Part shown: positions 10,185 to 19,770 of the stretch, piece after piece
Layout of the letters: the number at the start of each line of letters is the position of its first letter
Position numbering within the stretch: position 1 is the stretch's first letter
Assembly (NCBI GenBank): GCA_001662425.1
Contig: BDDC01001131.1
Span: 1 to 19,834, forward strand
Origin: Chlamydomonas sphaeroides
Taxonomy: Eukaryota > Chlorophyta > Chlorophyceae > Chlamydomonadales > Chlamydomonadaceae
Length of the DNA stretch: 19,834 bases
Reading direction: 5' to 3'
Notes under the pieces: model-generated
The model's input: only the letters and a program-made list of their open reading frames with translations
Databases searched by the model: none
What the model was told of the DNA's origin: nothing
Translations under genes and position numbers: made by a program

Positions 10185-10641
10185 GCTGGCCGGCAGCTTC
10201 CGGGTGCGATTCAATGCCGTTACTGGTCTAGTACTGTGGCATCAGTGGAACAATTGCCCAATCTGGCATGCCGCGCGCCTGATTGCGGCGTGGCACGTAC
10301 CACACTCCCACCCGCCCAACCTGCCCGTAAAACGAAACTTAAACGCTTGTTCTTGCAAGACTTCGAGCGACTTGAGACCACAGCACCAAAAGTCCTCAGA
10401 ATACAGCACGGGAGCCCGTCAAAACTGCAAGTTGAGCGGCGGGAAAGACCGAACCGTCGCCCGCAACCCCAACTGCAAGACCCCCTGCGCCGGAACGCTG
10501 CTTTCCCTGCATGCAGGCAGCGGGCGGGCAGAGTGCCTCTCACGGCCATCCAAGGAGCAGCGGGAAGCTGCAGGAAGGCATCTACAAGGCAGCCTCAGAG
10601 CAAGAGGATACCATAGCTGCCAACGGCACGGAGCTGGGAAC
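10185..10641. other. Interval between the DUF2993 stop and the microprotein start
   Basis: Both flanking genes are on the minus strand, so this must hold the DUF2993 3' untranslated region and the microprotein promoter and leader. I see no TTACA (TGTAA on minus), no TATA box and no convincing extra exon. The half nearer the microprotein (10185-10450) is less GC-rich than the rest. Confidence 0.55.
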
Positions 10642-12968
10642 TCACCCCGGCCGCGGCCCTGCCCCGCCTTCCGTTGCAGACCCAGGCACGATCCGCAAGC
10701 TGTCAAATGCCAGCTCCACGCCCTGCGCTCGGGTCACAGCAGGTCAGCAGGTCAGCCGCACGGCCGGGTCCACACCCACAGATTGCATCACGCGGGGCGC
10801 AGCGGCGCACCACCCACCTCCGCCGCCTCTCCCTCCCAGGCCCCTCCACCACGGTGGATCGCACTGCAGCCCCCCTCACCTCCCGGCCCTACCGTAGCCC
10901 ACACCTCCTAGCCCGACGCACGTGCGTGCGTGCGGCACATCCGGCCGTCCAGGCCGCAGCATCCAGGCGCTTCTGTCCCCAGCGCTGCCCCACCCATGCA
11001 CACACCAGCCCCCCACCTGCCCATCCCTGCTACACACACCGCCCCCTCCCAACATACCGGTGCCAGTGCCAAGGCAGTCCTCACCAGTCCCACCACATAC
11101 TCCAATCACGACCCATCTCGCCAGAGATTCACACACGCAGCAGCCCCCACCCACCTGCAGGTCCACCAGCAGCCCGCTGAAGAAGCGGCTCAGCTCCGCC
11201 GACACGCCCGCGTCCTCCTCGCCGCTGCCCGCCGACGCCACGCTGGGCAGCCCATCCAGCCCCGCAACGGGCCGGCCCTCCAGCGCCGCCGCCCCCGCCG
11301 CGGCCTGCTGCGCCGCTTCTGGTTCCCACGATCCCCCGGACGCCCCAGCCGGCGCCGCCTCCGCAGGGCCCCGCTGGGGGACCGCGGCCTGGGCTGCTGC
11401 GGCGCAGCTACCGAATGGGGTCGCGCTGACGGCGGCCGCGCGGCCGCCGCGGGCAGGGCGCATGGACAGCTGGTATCGCTGCCCGGTGGCGAGCAGGCGG
11501 CCGCTGAGCAGCACCACGCCACCGGAGGGGCCCGGCAGCACGGCCACGCCATCGCGGTCGAAGGAAAAGGGACCGCCCTGCGCGTGGGGTCGGGGAGTAC
11601 GGAGGAGCAGCCGGCAGGGGCTGGAACGGCAGGGGCGGGAGGCGCATGTCGCATGGCGAGTAGGCTGCCCATCCGGCCCCAACACGACCTGCACCCGGGC
11701 CAGCCAGTAAGGGGGCCACGCACCCGCACCGCCTGCGCCGCTGCCTTGATGACGAGCGGGTGCTGCAGGAAGGCGCCAAAGTCGGCGCCGTTGAACACGG
11801 CGCGCGCCGAGCCCAGCGGCGTGTTGCGCAGCGCGATGCGCTGCTGCGACAGCACGGCGCCCAGGTCCAGCTCCACTCGGCCCACGCTGACCTGCGGCAC
11901 CGCCCAAGCAACGGAGGATGCGGGCAGGTGCCCGGGATTGGAGCTGGGTTGGCGCTCGGCGCGCTTGTGCGAGGGGGCGAAACATGCACGATGAGCAGGG
12001 ACGGCTCGGTAAACAGGTGCGCGGGCTGGAGGCAGGGAGGTTGCGCTTGGCTCGGCCCCAATGGGACTCGGGCGAGTGGGCGGGCGGCGGGGCCGTCTGG
12101 CGCGGGCGCGCTGGGGCGTAGGACGCAGCAAGGCACGGGTGCAGGCATGGAGGCTACTGCTATGGCTGCTGCTGGCGGCCTGGCAGCTGTGCTTACGTCC
12201 AAGGCCCTGGCCGTGAGGCCTAGCGGGCTCTCCCACAGGCGCCCCTCCACCTGGGCATAGGGGCATGGCGAGGGGTCACCCGGGAGCGCTCGGGGGGTTA
12301 TTCCAGGTGCGTGGACGCAGACATCCTAGGTTTCAGATAAGGCCGCTGCTGACACGTGAGTGCAAAATGCTGTATATGTCATGGGAACACGCTCGGCGCT
12401 AGGCGCAATCGCGGCCCCGGCCGGCGGCTGCGCAGTGCGCACCCTGGCGCCATCGATCCGCCCGGCCAGCATTTCGAAGGCCGACCCCGACACCCGCACG
12501 GACACGCTGCCGTAGGAGCGCAGTCGGGAGCGGAGCGCAGCAGCAGCCACGGTCTCCACCGCGGCAGTTGCCTGGCGTGGGGTTAAGTGTGAGAGAGAGT
12601 ACAAGTGAAGGGCCGGGGTTTGGGTGTGGGAAGGTGTAATGGACCGTTGGGCTTGGGGTGGCAGGGGCCCATGCAAGGTGCTCAACGCCCATGCCATTGC
12701 TGGGGCCTGGCGTGCTTGCATCGTTGCGGGGGCGAGAAGGGGAAGGAAGGGTGCTGACATCTGTAACCTTACACCCCAGGCAGTGGGGGACGGTGGGGGA
12801 GGCCGAAGTACACAGCCCCCACAGGTGCATTGCACGGCCCCCGCGACTCACAACATCACCAGTGCCACCGTTCGACGCAGCTAATAGCCTGAGCCGCACT
12901 CGCCCACGGCGAAGCACGCCTTGCGCAAGGCGACCATCAGGCGCTGTCTCGCGGCCGTGTGACCGCAT
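10642..12968 (-). CDS. DUF2993 (LmeA-like phospholipid-binding) family protein, probably plastid-targeted (6 exons, 323 aa)
   Basis: Exons on the minus strand are 12968-12852, 12571-12443, 12250-12197, 11891-11724, 11577-11155 and 10722-10642 (TGA). All are GT-AG and in phase. Residues about 40-165 have the DUF2993 pattern: SVSVRVSGSAFEMLAGRIDG, GLTARALDVSVGRVELDLGA, and AVFNGADFGAFLQHPLV. Further beta-rich sequence (GVVLLSGRLLATGQRYQLS) follows. A disordered Ala/Gly-rich insert of about 80 residues precedes a closing helix and strand (FFSGLLVDLQ joined to GVELAFDSLRIVPG). Bacterial relatives such as LmeA bind phospholipids at the membrane, and related proteins occur in cyanobacteria and plastids. 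Lipid binding or transfer is inferred. The N-terminus is Arg/Ala-rich (GVLRRGRVRLRLLAAS), compatible with a chloroplast transit peptide. The first exon is the least certain part, since its support is the in-phase GTGAGT donor and this targeting-like composition. The exon 4 donor could also lie six bases earlier. Confidence 0.78.
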
Positions 12969-13441
12969 GGCTTATCCCACACACACCAGGCTATATGTGT
13001 GGTGCACCCACAATTAAGAAGCTTAAACGTCAAAGAGCCACTCGTCGATGTAGAGAGCGACCGTAGAGCGACGAAGAGAGCAGCGATGCGCGCAACAACC
13101 AAAATTGACTACTTCTTGGTACAACAACGAGAAGAGGTGAAGTGTTCGATGCCAATACACACACGGCCTGGCATCTACTCCCAAAGCCCCCACGATGCCC
13201 CGAGTCTGGCTGTGTCTGTCTACCCAGCCGTTTGGACGATACAGACTCTTTTCTACACCGGTCTACACCACCAGTCTCCTTCGGCCCTGAGCAGCAACCC
13301 AGCAACCGCCTGCTTCGTCATCGTAGTCAGCGTCAACACTGCAGAGATGAAATTATGTATGAAGAGACTACGGCATGCCAGCGCGATGGCGCCATCAGAC
13401 AGCCCAGCAGCAACAGCTGCGTCAATCCGCACTGTGCCGCC
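12969..13441. other. Interval between the DUF2993 start and the hypothetical gene's stop
   Basis: It should hold the DUF2993 promoter and 5' leader and, if real, the 3' untranslated region of the neighbouring minus-strand gene. Composition is clearly less GC-rich than the coding regions, with A-rich tracts near 13090-13140. No polyadenylation motif (TTACA) or exon was recognised. Confidence 0.55.
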
Positions 13442-14168
13442 TTAGAACATGACAAGCGTCCTGCCCACCAGCTCCTCGGCGTGCAGAGGGCCCGTCACTT
13501 TGCGGGGCCCTGCAAGAGCGCGGGGGCGCCGCGCATCGCAGCGGGGTGCCAGGGCCAGCCGTGGTTTCTTGTGGATATGCACGCTGTCTCCACTGCTCGT
13601 CGCGGTGTCGCAGTCGTCAGGGCCGGGGCCGTCAAAGCCCGTGGACCCGCTGCCTCCGCTGCTGTTCTCGCTCAGTTCCAAGAGCCCATCCTCGATGGCG
13701 CAGTCCTGTCGCGAGCCGTCGCTGCACGTAGATGTTGATGAGGTTGGCGAGCAGGTAATGTTGCTTGGGCGGCTGGCGTGGATGATGGCGGTAGGGAGGG
13801 CACCGCAAGAGGGCTTGGGCACCTGGCAGGATGGCATGCGCGGGAAGCAGGGGCACACGACATGAATACAGCGGCGAGTGCGTATCGCTTGAGTAAATGT
13901 TGTTGACGTGTCAAGGTATGCTAACAGTCTAATAGCAAGCCGAGCGCGGCACGAGAAAAACCGCGCGAATGCCGCAAACGCTCACCGTGACACCGCGCGA
14001 ACCGCAAGATTGTCCGTGCGCTTGCCGGTCCTCATATGAGGGCTGTCGCGCTACCGTTGTGGTCGCAGCATGGCGAGGCTCAAAGTTGTCGCCACACCGC
14101 TCGAGCTCCAAAACGACAGGTTCGGACAGGCGGGTGCTGGGGCTGCAGCTGACCTCCAGTAGTGGCAT
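13442..14168 (-). CDS. Hypothetical protein, two-exon model (187 aa), weakly supported
   Basis: I do not recognise this protein. A plausible model joins 14168-13986 and 13822-13442 (TAA) through a GT-AG phase-0 intron, giving 187 residues. Exon 1 begins MPLLEVSCSPSTRLSEPVVL. Exon 2 is Ser/Thr/Asp-rich (GLLELSENSSGGSGSTGFDG) and ends in a basic stretch (HIHKKPRLALAPRC and RRPRALAGPRK), which could be a nuclear localisation signal. Third-position GC is high at the start of exon 1 and over the C-terminal half of exon 2. It falls between about 13770 and 13720, where another frame (YLLANLINIY) has more gene-like codons. That suggests a missed intron, a frameshift or a sequencing indel. Position between DUF2993 and CDT1 says nothing about function. 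Confidence 0.38.
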
Positions 14169-14251
14169 TGCAGCAGCTAGAATCAGGCTTGAGCACCGAG
14201 AGGAAGTGCGTGGAGTTGAAGTGCAAAGTGCTGGGAGAGGCGCGACGATGC

Positions 14252-14257
14252 TATTAT
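14252..14257 (-). promoter_or_regulatory. Possible TATA-like element upstream of the hypothetical gene
   Basis: On the minus strand TATAAT lies inside GCTATAATAGC, an 11-base imperfect palindrome, about 84 bases before the proposed ATG at 14168. The surrounding AT-rich island stands out from the GC-rich background. Function is inferred from motif and distance only. Confidence 0.3.
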
Positions 14258-14870
14258 AGCCAAAGTGAAGTAAAGTAATATAGAGAGCTTGCGAGGAGTC
14301 TATACTTTGTCAAGTCAATTGGCTGTGGCGGCGTACGCGCTCAAGTACCCCGCCCCCCGCCAACGGCGTTAGCAAAATGGCGATTCGCGGCTAAATTCGG
14401 CAATTCGTTTTCCGCGCCGCCCAAATGCCCGCCACTGCTCAGTGCAACGTAAAATGACTCTTTCAAGAAGCCGGACTCAGGCACATGGCGAGATTGCGTG
14501 CGGCTGGCGCTCGGGTTTTTGCAACGACATGCCACGACATCCGTTCACGCAAGCCAGAGCGTGCTCGGCGAAGCTGCAGATCCTTTGAGAATACCTTCAG
14601 CAACTAAGGGTGGCGCTGTCGTGCACGTCAGCGCCGCCAAATACGAAAGCGCTCGAAACTTCAACTTGACGCGCGCACGCCCCCACACGCACCGAGCACC
14701 ACGCCGGCATCGCCTTGACAATTGACGGTGGCAGTGAAACCTCTGCTGAATTTGAACATTGGGCTTTGCGCCGCTGCACCCAAATGCGCCCTCCCCGCCG
14801 TGCCCTTTCACCGCTGCCGTGGCGGCGCGTCTCGACTGGTCGAGTCAAGGACTCTAGGTGTGTCGGTGTG

Positions 14871-14875
14871 TTACA
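14871..14875 (-). terminator. Candidate polyadenylation signal (TGTAA) of CDT1
   Basis: TTACA on the + strand reads TGTAA on the minus strand, 267 bases past the CDT1 stop codon. TGTAA is the usual polyadenylation signal of Chlamydomonas-type algae. It was not found downstream of the other complete genes here, so its use in this genome is uncertain. Confidence 0.45.
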
Positions 14876-15141
14876 TGCGCCGAGCCGCTTATCGGCTAAG
14901 CTGCAAAGCTCGCGCTATCCAATTCTATCTCGACCGCATCGAGCAGTGACCCGACGCCGCGAACACACACTGCACACGCTGCCTTTCCGCCACCCCTGTC
15001 ATACGCCCGCCGCCCGCAACCCCTCTCACACGCCTGCCGGCAACAAGCAAAGACAACCTCGCGGCATGTTGCGCTCCACGCCTGTGTCAACAGCCTGCGT
15101 GAACAATCCTGACCATCCCTCTCAGGCCGCCTGCCCCGGCC

Positions 15142-18100
15142 CTACCCCAACAGCCCCTCTAGCCTCAGCGGCTGCGCCTCCTCGCCATCCTGCGCCCCCG
15201 CCGGCCCGCCCTCTGCCGCTCCCTCCCCAGCCGCCTGCTCCTCGCCGCGCCCCGTCAGCCGAGCCGACCTCCGCGCGCTGCCCTTCTTGAGGCTCGACAG
15301 CAGCGCCTCCTGACCGGCCGTCCGCCCGGGCGTGCGAGCCGCGCGCGACGGAGTGCGGCTGCCCGCCGCGTCAGCCCCAACCTGCTCTCCGCCGCCCACA
15401 CCGGAGCCCTGGGCCGAGCCTGCCCCGGCATCGCGGGCGGCCTTGTCGGGGGAAGTGCCATCGGAGCCGCTGCCGGCGGCGGCGGCTCCGACCTTGGCGG
15501 CTGGCGCCGCCGCCGCACCGCCGCGTGGCCGGCACAGCTTAAGGAACAGGTCATCGCCGACGTCGTCGCCACCGCCAGCAGGCGGCACCGCCACCGGCTG
15601 TGCCGCCGTGCGTGATGGGCTGTCAGCTGCGGGCCCCGGCTGCGACACAGCAGGGCCGACGTCAGCGGCGCTGCCACTGGACCCAAATAACGGGCCACCA
15701 GCGAGAAGGCCCTGGCGGCGCGAAGGGGTCATGGCGCCGCGGGCCACGCACGGCGACGGCGGCGCCAGCGGCAATCCCGGCGGCCGCTTCCGTGCCGACG
15801 GCGGCGCCGGCGGCAGCGCGGCCGCCGCGCTGCCGTCACCATCGTCCTCCAGAACAAGCGCGCGCGGCCGCAGCTGCGCCGTCGGCGACTGAGCTCTCGC
15901 ACCGCCAGGGCCCGCCGCACCGCCGGCACCGCTCGGCGACGCGGCCGCCGTCGCTCCGCCACCGGCCTGAAACAGCGCCGCGGCGCTGCCCTCCGGGTCT
16001 GACGCCAGGCCTTTGAGCCTCGCGGCCACGGCCGCCGCGGGCGCGGCGCGGGTGATGGCGACGCTGCGCGGGCGCTGCGAGCCGTCGGCCAGGGTGCGCG
16101 GCTCCTCGATGCGCACAAAGTCGGGCGCGGCGCGGGACATGGCGACCAGCACGTTGCCGGCGTCGCGCAGGGACAGCGCGGGCTTGGCGGGGAAGCGCTC
16201 CGCCAGCAGCTGCGTGACCTGTGGGCACCGGGGGAGCGGGCGCGACATGGGAGGCGCAGGTGAAGGGAGGGCCGCAGGGAGGGCAGGCAGTTGGCAGGCA
16301 GCGGGATGGTGGAGGGTTCATGGAGCTTGGACGCGGCAGTGCGCCCGTACTAACGCCCCCACCCCGAGGGCAACCGCACCTGCGACAGCGGCTTGACGCA
16401 GGGGCCGCTGAGTCCGAAGATGAGCCGCACGGTGTCGTGGGCGGTGCCCAGCAGGCTCACGGCGCGGCGCTGCTCCGCGAGCCGTCGGGCCTCGGGCGTG
16501 TTGGCCGCGGCCGCGGCCTCGGACTGCTGCAGGCGCTGCGGGGCCGAGGGGCGCATGACACGGGAGCGGCGGGCGCAGAGCTGTCGGTGCGCTGGCGGCC
16601 GGGGTCGGAGGTGAAGCCAGGGTGGCAGGGCCACGAAGCTGCGCTGCTACGACTGCTGCTAGATGGCTCCCGCCGGCCATGAAGCCCAGCCAAGCCAAAC
16701 TTTGCCCAGTCCGACCCAGACCAGGCCAGGGCAGCCCGGATCCCGCACCTGCAGCGCCGCGGGCGACAGCATGCTGTGCAGCCGTGCCAGCCGCGGGTCC
16801 ACATCGCCGCCACCCGCCGGCCGCTGCGCACTGGGCGGCGTCACGTCACGCCGCGGCGCCAGCCCCGCCGGCCGCGGGCCCTTCGACTGCGGCGTCGTGG
16901 CCGAGCCGCCGGCGCCGCCGCCCACACCATTGCCGCTGCCTGCGCCACTACCCTGCCACTGCAGCGCCGATCCAGAAGACGCCTGCGCGCCGCCACCGCC
17001 GCCCTGCGTCAGCTCCAGCGCCGGCGCGTCGGCGGCGTCGTCGCCGTCAATGTCCATGTATGCTTCGGCCGCCGGACCGGAGCCGGAGCCCTGGCCGGAC
17101 CCGGAGCCCTGGCCTGAGTGCTGGCCGCTGAGCTGCCGCTGCAGCTGCTGCGGGCCGCGCAGGCCGGTGGGGCTGGGCGCGGCGGCGCCAGGCGTGGCGT
17201 GGTGCAGCGGCGTGCCGCCCTCGGGGATAGGCGTAAGCGAGGGCGCCAGCGCGCCGGCCGGCAGGCCCAGTCGCGAGCGCGTGCGGTTGAGGGACGCCGA
17301 GGGCGACGGCGACGGCGCCGAGAGGCCGCTGCTGGCGGCGCCGCCCGCGCTGCTACGGCTGGGCGAGGACAGGTCTGCGAGCGCGCCGGCCATCTGCACA
17401 GTTGAGATGGGCGGGTGTGGCGACACGAAGTTTGAGATATACGCGGCAGCGTGGGTGTGGGGACCCTTGTGCCAACTAGGCAACGGTGGTTGTGCACGCT
17501 GCCAGGCGCCGGGTCGCGGTGCAGTGCGGTACGCCCACGCACCTGCGCCTCAAAGGCCGAGCCCTGAGGGCAGCTGGCAGCGCCGCGCAGCCCGGCCGAG
17601 CCCTGCGCCGTGCCGGCGCTGCCGCCGGGGCTGGGCAGCGCGCCCAGCGGCATCGAGGCGCTGCGGGAGGGCGTGTTGGAAGGCGGCCGCGGCGGCAGCA
17701 CCGCGGTCGGCAGCGGCGGCGCCTTGCCGGTTTCCGCGTCCTGCGGCAAGAGGCCAGGCCGGGCCATTCAGGGCAGGCCACCAGGGTCGCCCTTGAGGCC
17801 CAGGGCCGGGCGCCCCCCCGAGGGGCACTGACCTGCGGGTGCTCTGCGGCCCATGTCGCCAGCGCGGCGCGGAACTCGGCACCCTCGCCGCCGGCGCTGT
17901 AGCGGCCCACGCTACCGCCGCTGGCGCCCGAGGCGACGGGCTTGTCGAAAGTGAGCAGCAGCTGGTTCTCCATCCTGAAACGGGGGTGGCGGGTTCGCAG
18001 GGAAGCGTGGGCTTCAGGCCGGGTTGAGGTGGCAAAGGGACACGAGCCGCACGGCGTCGGGCTGCTGGCGCGGGAGGACAGAGGATGTGCAGCGGACATG

Positions 18101-18847
18101 GAGGGCTCGGCGCGAACCGCGGCGGACTCACATCTTGGGGTTGTCCGCGGACGGCACGCGGATGTACTGCCAGTCGAAGGCGTCGGGCAGAAGGTGCTTT
18201 ATCTGTGCCAGGTGCTCCAGCTGTTGGGGCGAGCAAGAGACGAGGTGAGCAGGAAAGAGGGAGTTGTCAGCTGGAGTTCAGACAGGCGGCATATTTTCAG
18301 GCATGCATTCGGGCATGTGGAGGTGCTGCAGCTGGAACCGGCGCCTCACCCTGAACTCGCGCTTAGTCATATTCTCCACCACGTGGCGCACGCTCTGGTA
18401 CGTGACGCGCTCTTTGCGGCGCTTAAACATCATGCGACCGGTGTGAAGCGCGTCTGTGGGGCCGTTGGTTGTTTGCGGGGCGTGGGGGCCGGCTAGGGTC
18501 AGCGGCGGGTAGGCGGGGTGGGGCGAGGCATGCCGGTGTGCGGCGGGCTGAAAGGGCACCCACAGCCCACCCAGCTCACCAAACATGCTAGCGAGCAGTT
18601 CCAGTTCTGCAGGAAGCTTGACGATGTTCTCCTGCTGCTGGGCCGAGGCGCTGGGTGAGCGCTGTCTGGCGGTCGCTGTCGCATATGGCGCGCTCGCGGC
18701 CGCTGACCGGGCACGTTTGGCAGGAGGCGACCTCCCTTCATCCTCATCACGCGTTCCTGATGCATTTTGTTGCTGCACAGGCTTCAATACTGCGGCAGCG
18801 ACGCCGGCCGCAGCCAGCATCGCCTCGCCTCGCGATCTGCGCTTCAT
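15142..18847 (-). CDS. CDT1: CDT1 DNA replication licensing factor (8 exons, about 892 aa)
   Basis: Exons on the minus strand are 18847-18580, 18453-18350, 18220-18132, 17974-17833, 17740-17543, 17393-16749, 16535-16380 and 16218-15142 (TAG). All are GT-AG and in phase. Exon 7 could instead start at 16580, adding 15 residues. CDT1 works with ORC and CDC6 to load the MCM2-7 helicase on origins in G1. The N-terminal basic region has a nuclear-signal-like PPAKRAR. Residues about 76-200 match the CDT1 central (geminin-binding-type) domain: VKLPAELELLASMFDALHTG, VTYQSVRHVVENMTKREF, EHLAQIKHLLPDAFDWQYI and MMENQLLLTFDKP. A Gly/Ser/Pro-rich linker of about 215 residues sits in exon 6. The C-terminal MCM-binding winged helix spans exons 7-8 (ARRLAEQRRAVSLLGTAHDT, PALSLRDAGNVLVAMSRAAP). 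A disordered tail of about 280 residues with SP/TP sites follows, making the protein longer than human CDT1 (546). It is divergent from a + strand reductase gene. Confidence 0.88.
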
Positions 18848-19014
18848 GGTTGTTTCTGTGGCTTGGCAAGTAGCACAGATTGCAATTGAAGTGGTGGGTA
18901 TGTTGGCTCAACGATCAGGATGGGTGCACAGAATTGTTTTGAAATTTCACATGGATTGCAAAAACCCCACTTGAGACTTGGCTACTTCGGTCTGCAGGCA
19001 CGCCACTTGCACCC
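18848..19014. promoter_or_regulatory. 167-bp divergent promoter region between CDT1 and the reductase gene
   Basis: Only 167 bases separate the two opposite start codons, so both 5' leaders and core promoters must share it or lie inside the genes. It is less GC-rich than its surroundings and contains T/A runs near 18930-18965. No canonical TATA box was found. No E2F-type TTTSSCGC site, which might be expected for a licensing gene, was found. Confidence 0.6.
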
Positions 19015-19770
19015 ATGGCGAGCACCCATTGGCATGTCTTGGGCGCTGGATCCATCGGCCTGCTGTTCTCCTATCACTTGCGAGCGGCCGGCCATCGCGT
19101 AACTCTGCTGCTGCGCAACCAGGCGCAGTGTGACGCATTCGCTGCCAGCGGATCGCGCGTGTACATCCAGGAGCTGTGGCGTGGCACTGGGGCACCCAAC
19201 CCCGGCCCCCTGGGATGGGTGGCATCGCAGCCGCTGGAAGCCTGCGTAGTGCCCTCTGGACGCACAGGCCCCGCCTGCCAGCCAAGCGCAGCTTCCCAAC
19301 AGCACAGCGCATCCCCCGCACAAGCAACTTCCCCTACTAAACCCCTCCATATCCAACATCTGGTGCTGGCGACCAAGGCGCCAGCCGCGGCGCCGGCCCT
19401 CGCCGCGGTAGCGCCGCACCTCGTACCGGGAGCGCGAGTGCTGCTCCTCCAGAACGGCGTCCTCGCGGTGGCAGACGAGCTGCAGCGCAAGCTGTGGCGC
19501 GAGCTGGGCCTGCCGCCGCCGCCGTCAGCCGGCGCGGCAGCAGCCGCAGCAAGCACCAGCACCGGCCTGACCAGCCCCTCCGCACCTCTGCCGCCTCGTG
19601 CGCGCCTGTACGCGGCCAGCGTCACCCACGGTTGCTACCGAGCAGGGCCACGGCCGGGCGCCTGCGGCGCCGACCTCCCGCCGCCCGGCGCCGACGCGCG
19701 CGGCATCGTCCACGCCGGCCACGGCACCGTCGCCATCGGCCCCCTCGCGCCCCTCCTCACCTCCCTCCAC

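Larger units (their letters stand above)
14169..15141. other. AT-richer interval between the hypothetical gene and CDT1
   Basis: This holds the CDT1 3' untranslated region (likely 15141 to about 14860) and the promoter side of the hypothetical minus-strand gene. The part near 14240-14320 is the most AT-rich stretch in the window. No exon of a known family was recognised. A 40-codon + strand frame at 14485-14607 was considered and not called. Confidence 0.55.

Noticed and set aside
9985..10911. A 308-codon + strand open frame
   Set aside because: It lies antisense to the microprotein exons and the DUF2993 last exon. It has no family resemblance or domain pattern and shows irregular codon bias. 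Long chance frames are common in GC-rich DNA.
13442..14168. Possible CTF8 (replication clamp loader subunit) identity for the hypothetical gene
   Set aside because: The N-terminus (LSEPVVLELE) faintly recalls CTF8, but the conserved middle and the KILFKTRP-type ending are absent.
14485..14607. A 40-codon + strand frame beginning MARLRAAGARVFAT, reminiscent of a mitochondrial targeting start
   Set aside because: It ends after 40 codons, no in-phase downstream exon was found, and its codon use is not biased like the real genes.
16663..17796. A 377-codon + strand open frame
   Set aside because: It is the mirror of CDT1 exons 5-6. The minus-strand frame has in-phase splice sites and continuity with the conserved CDT1 domains.
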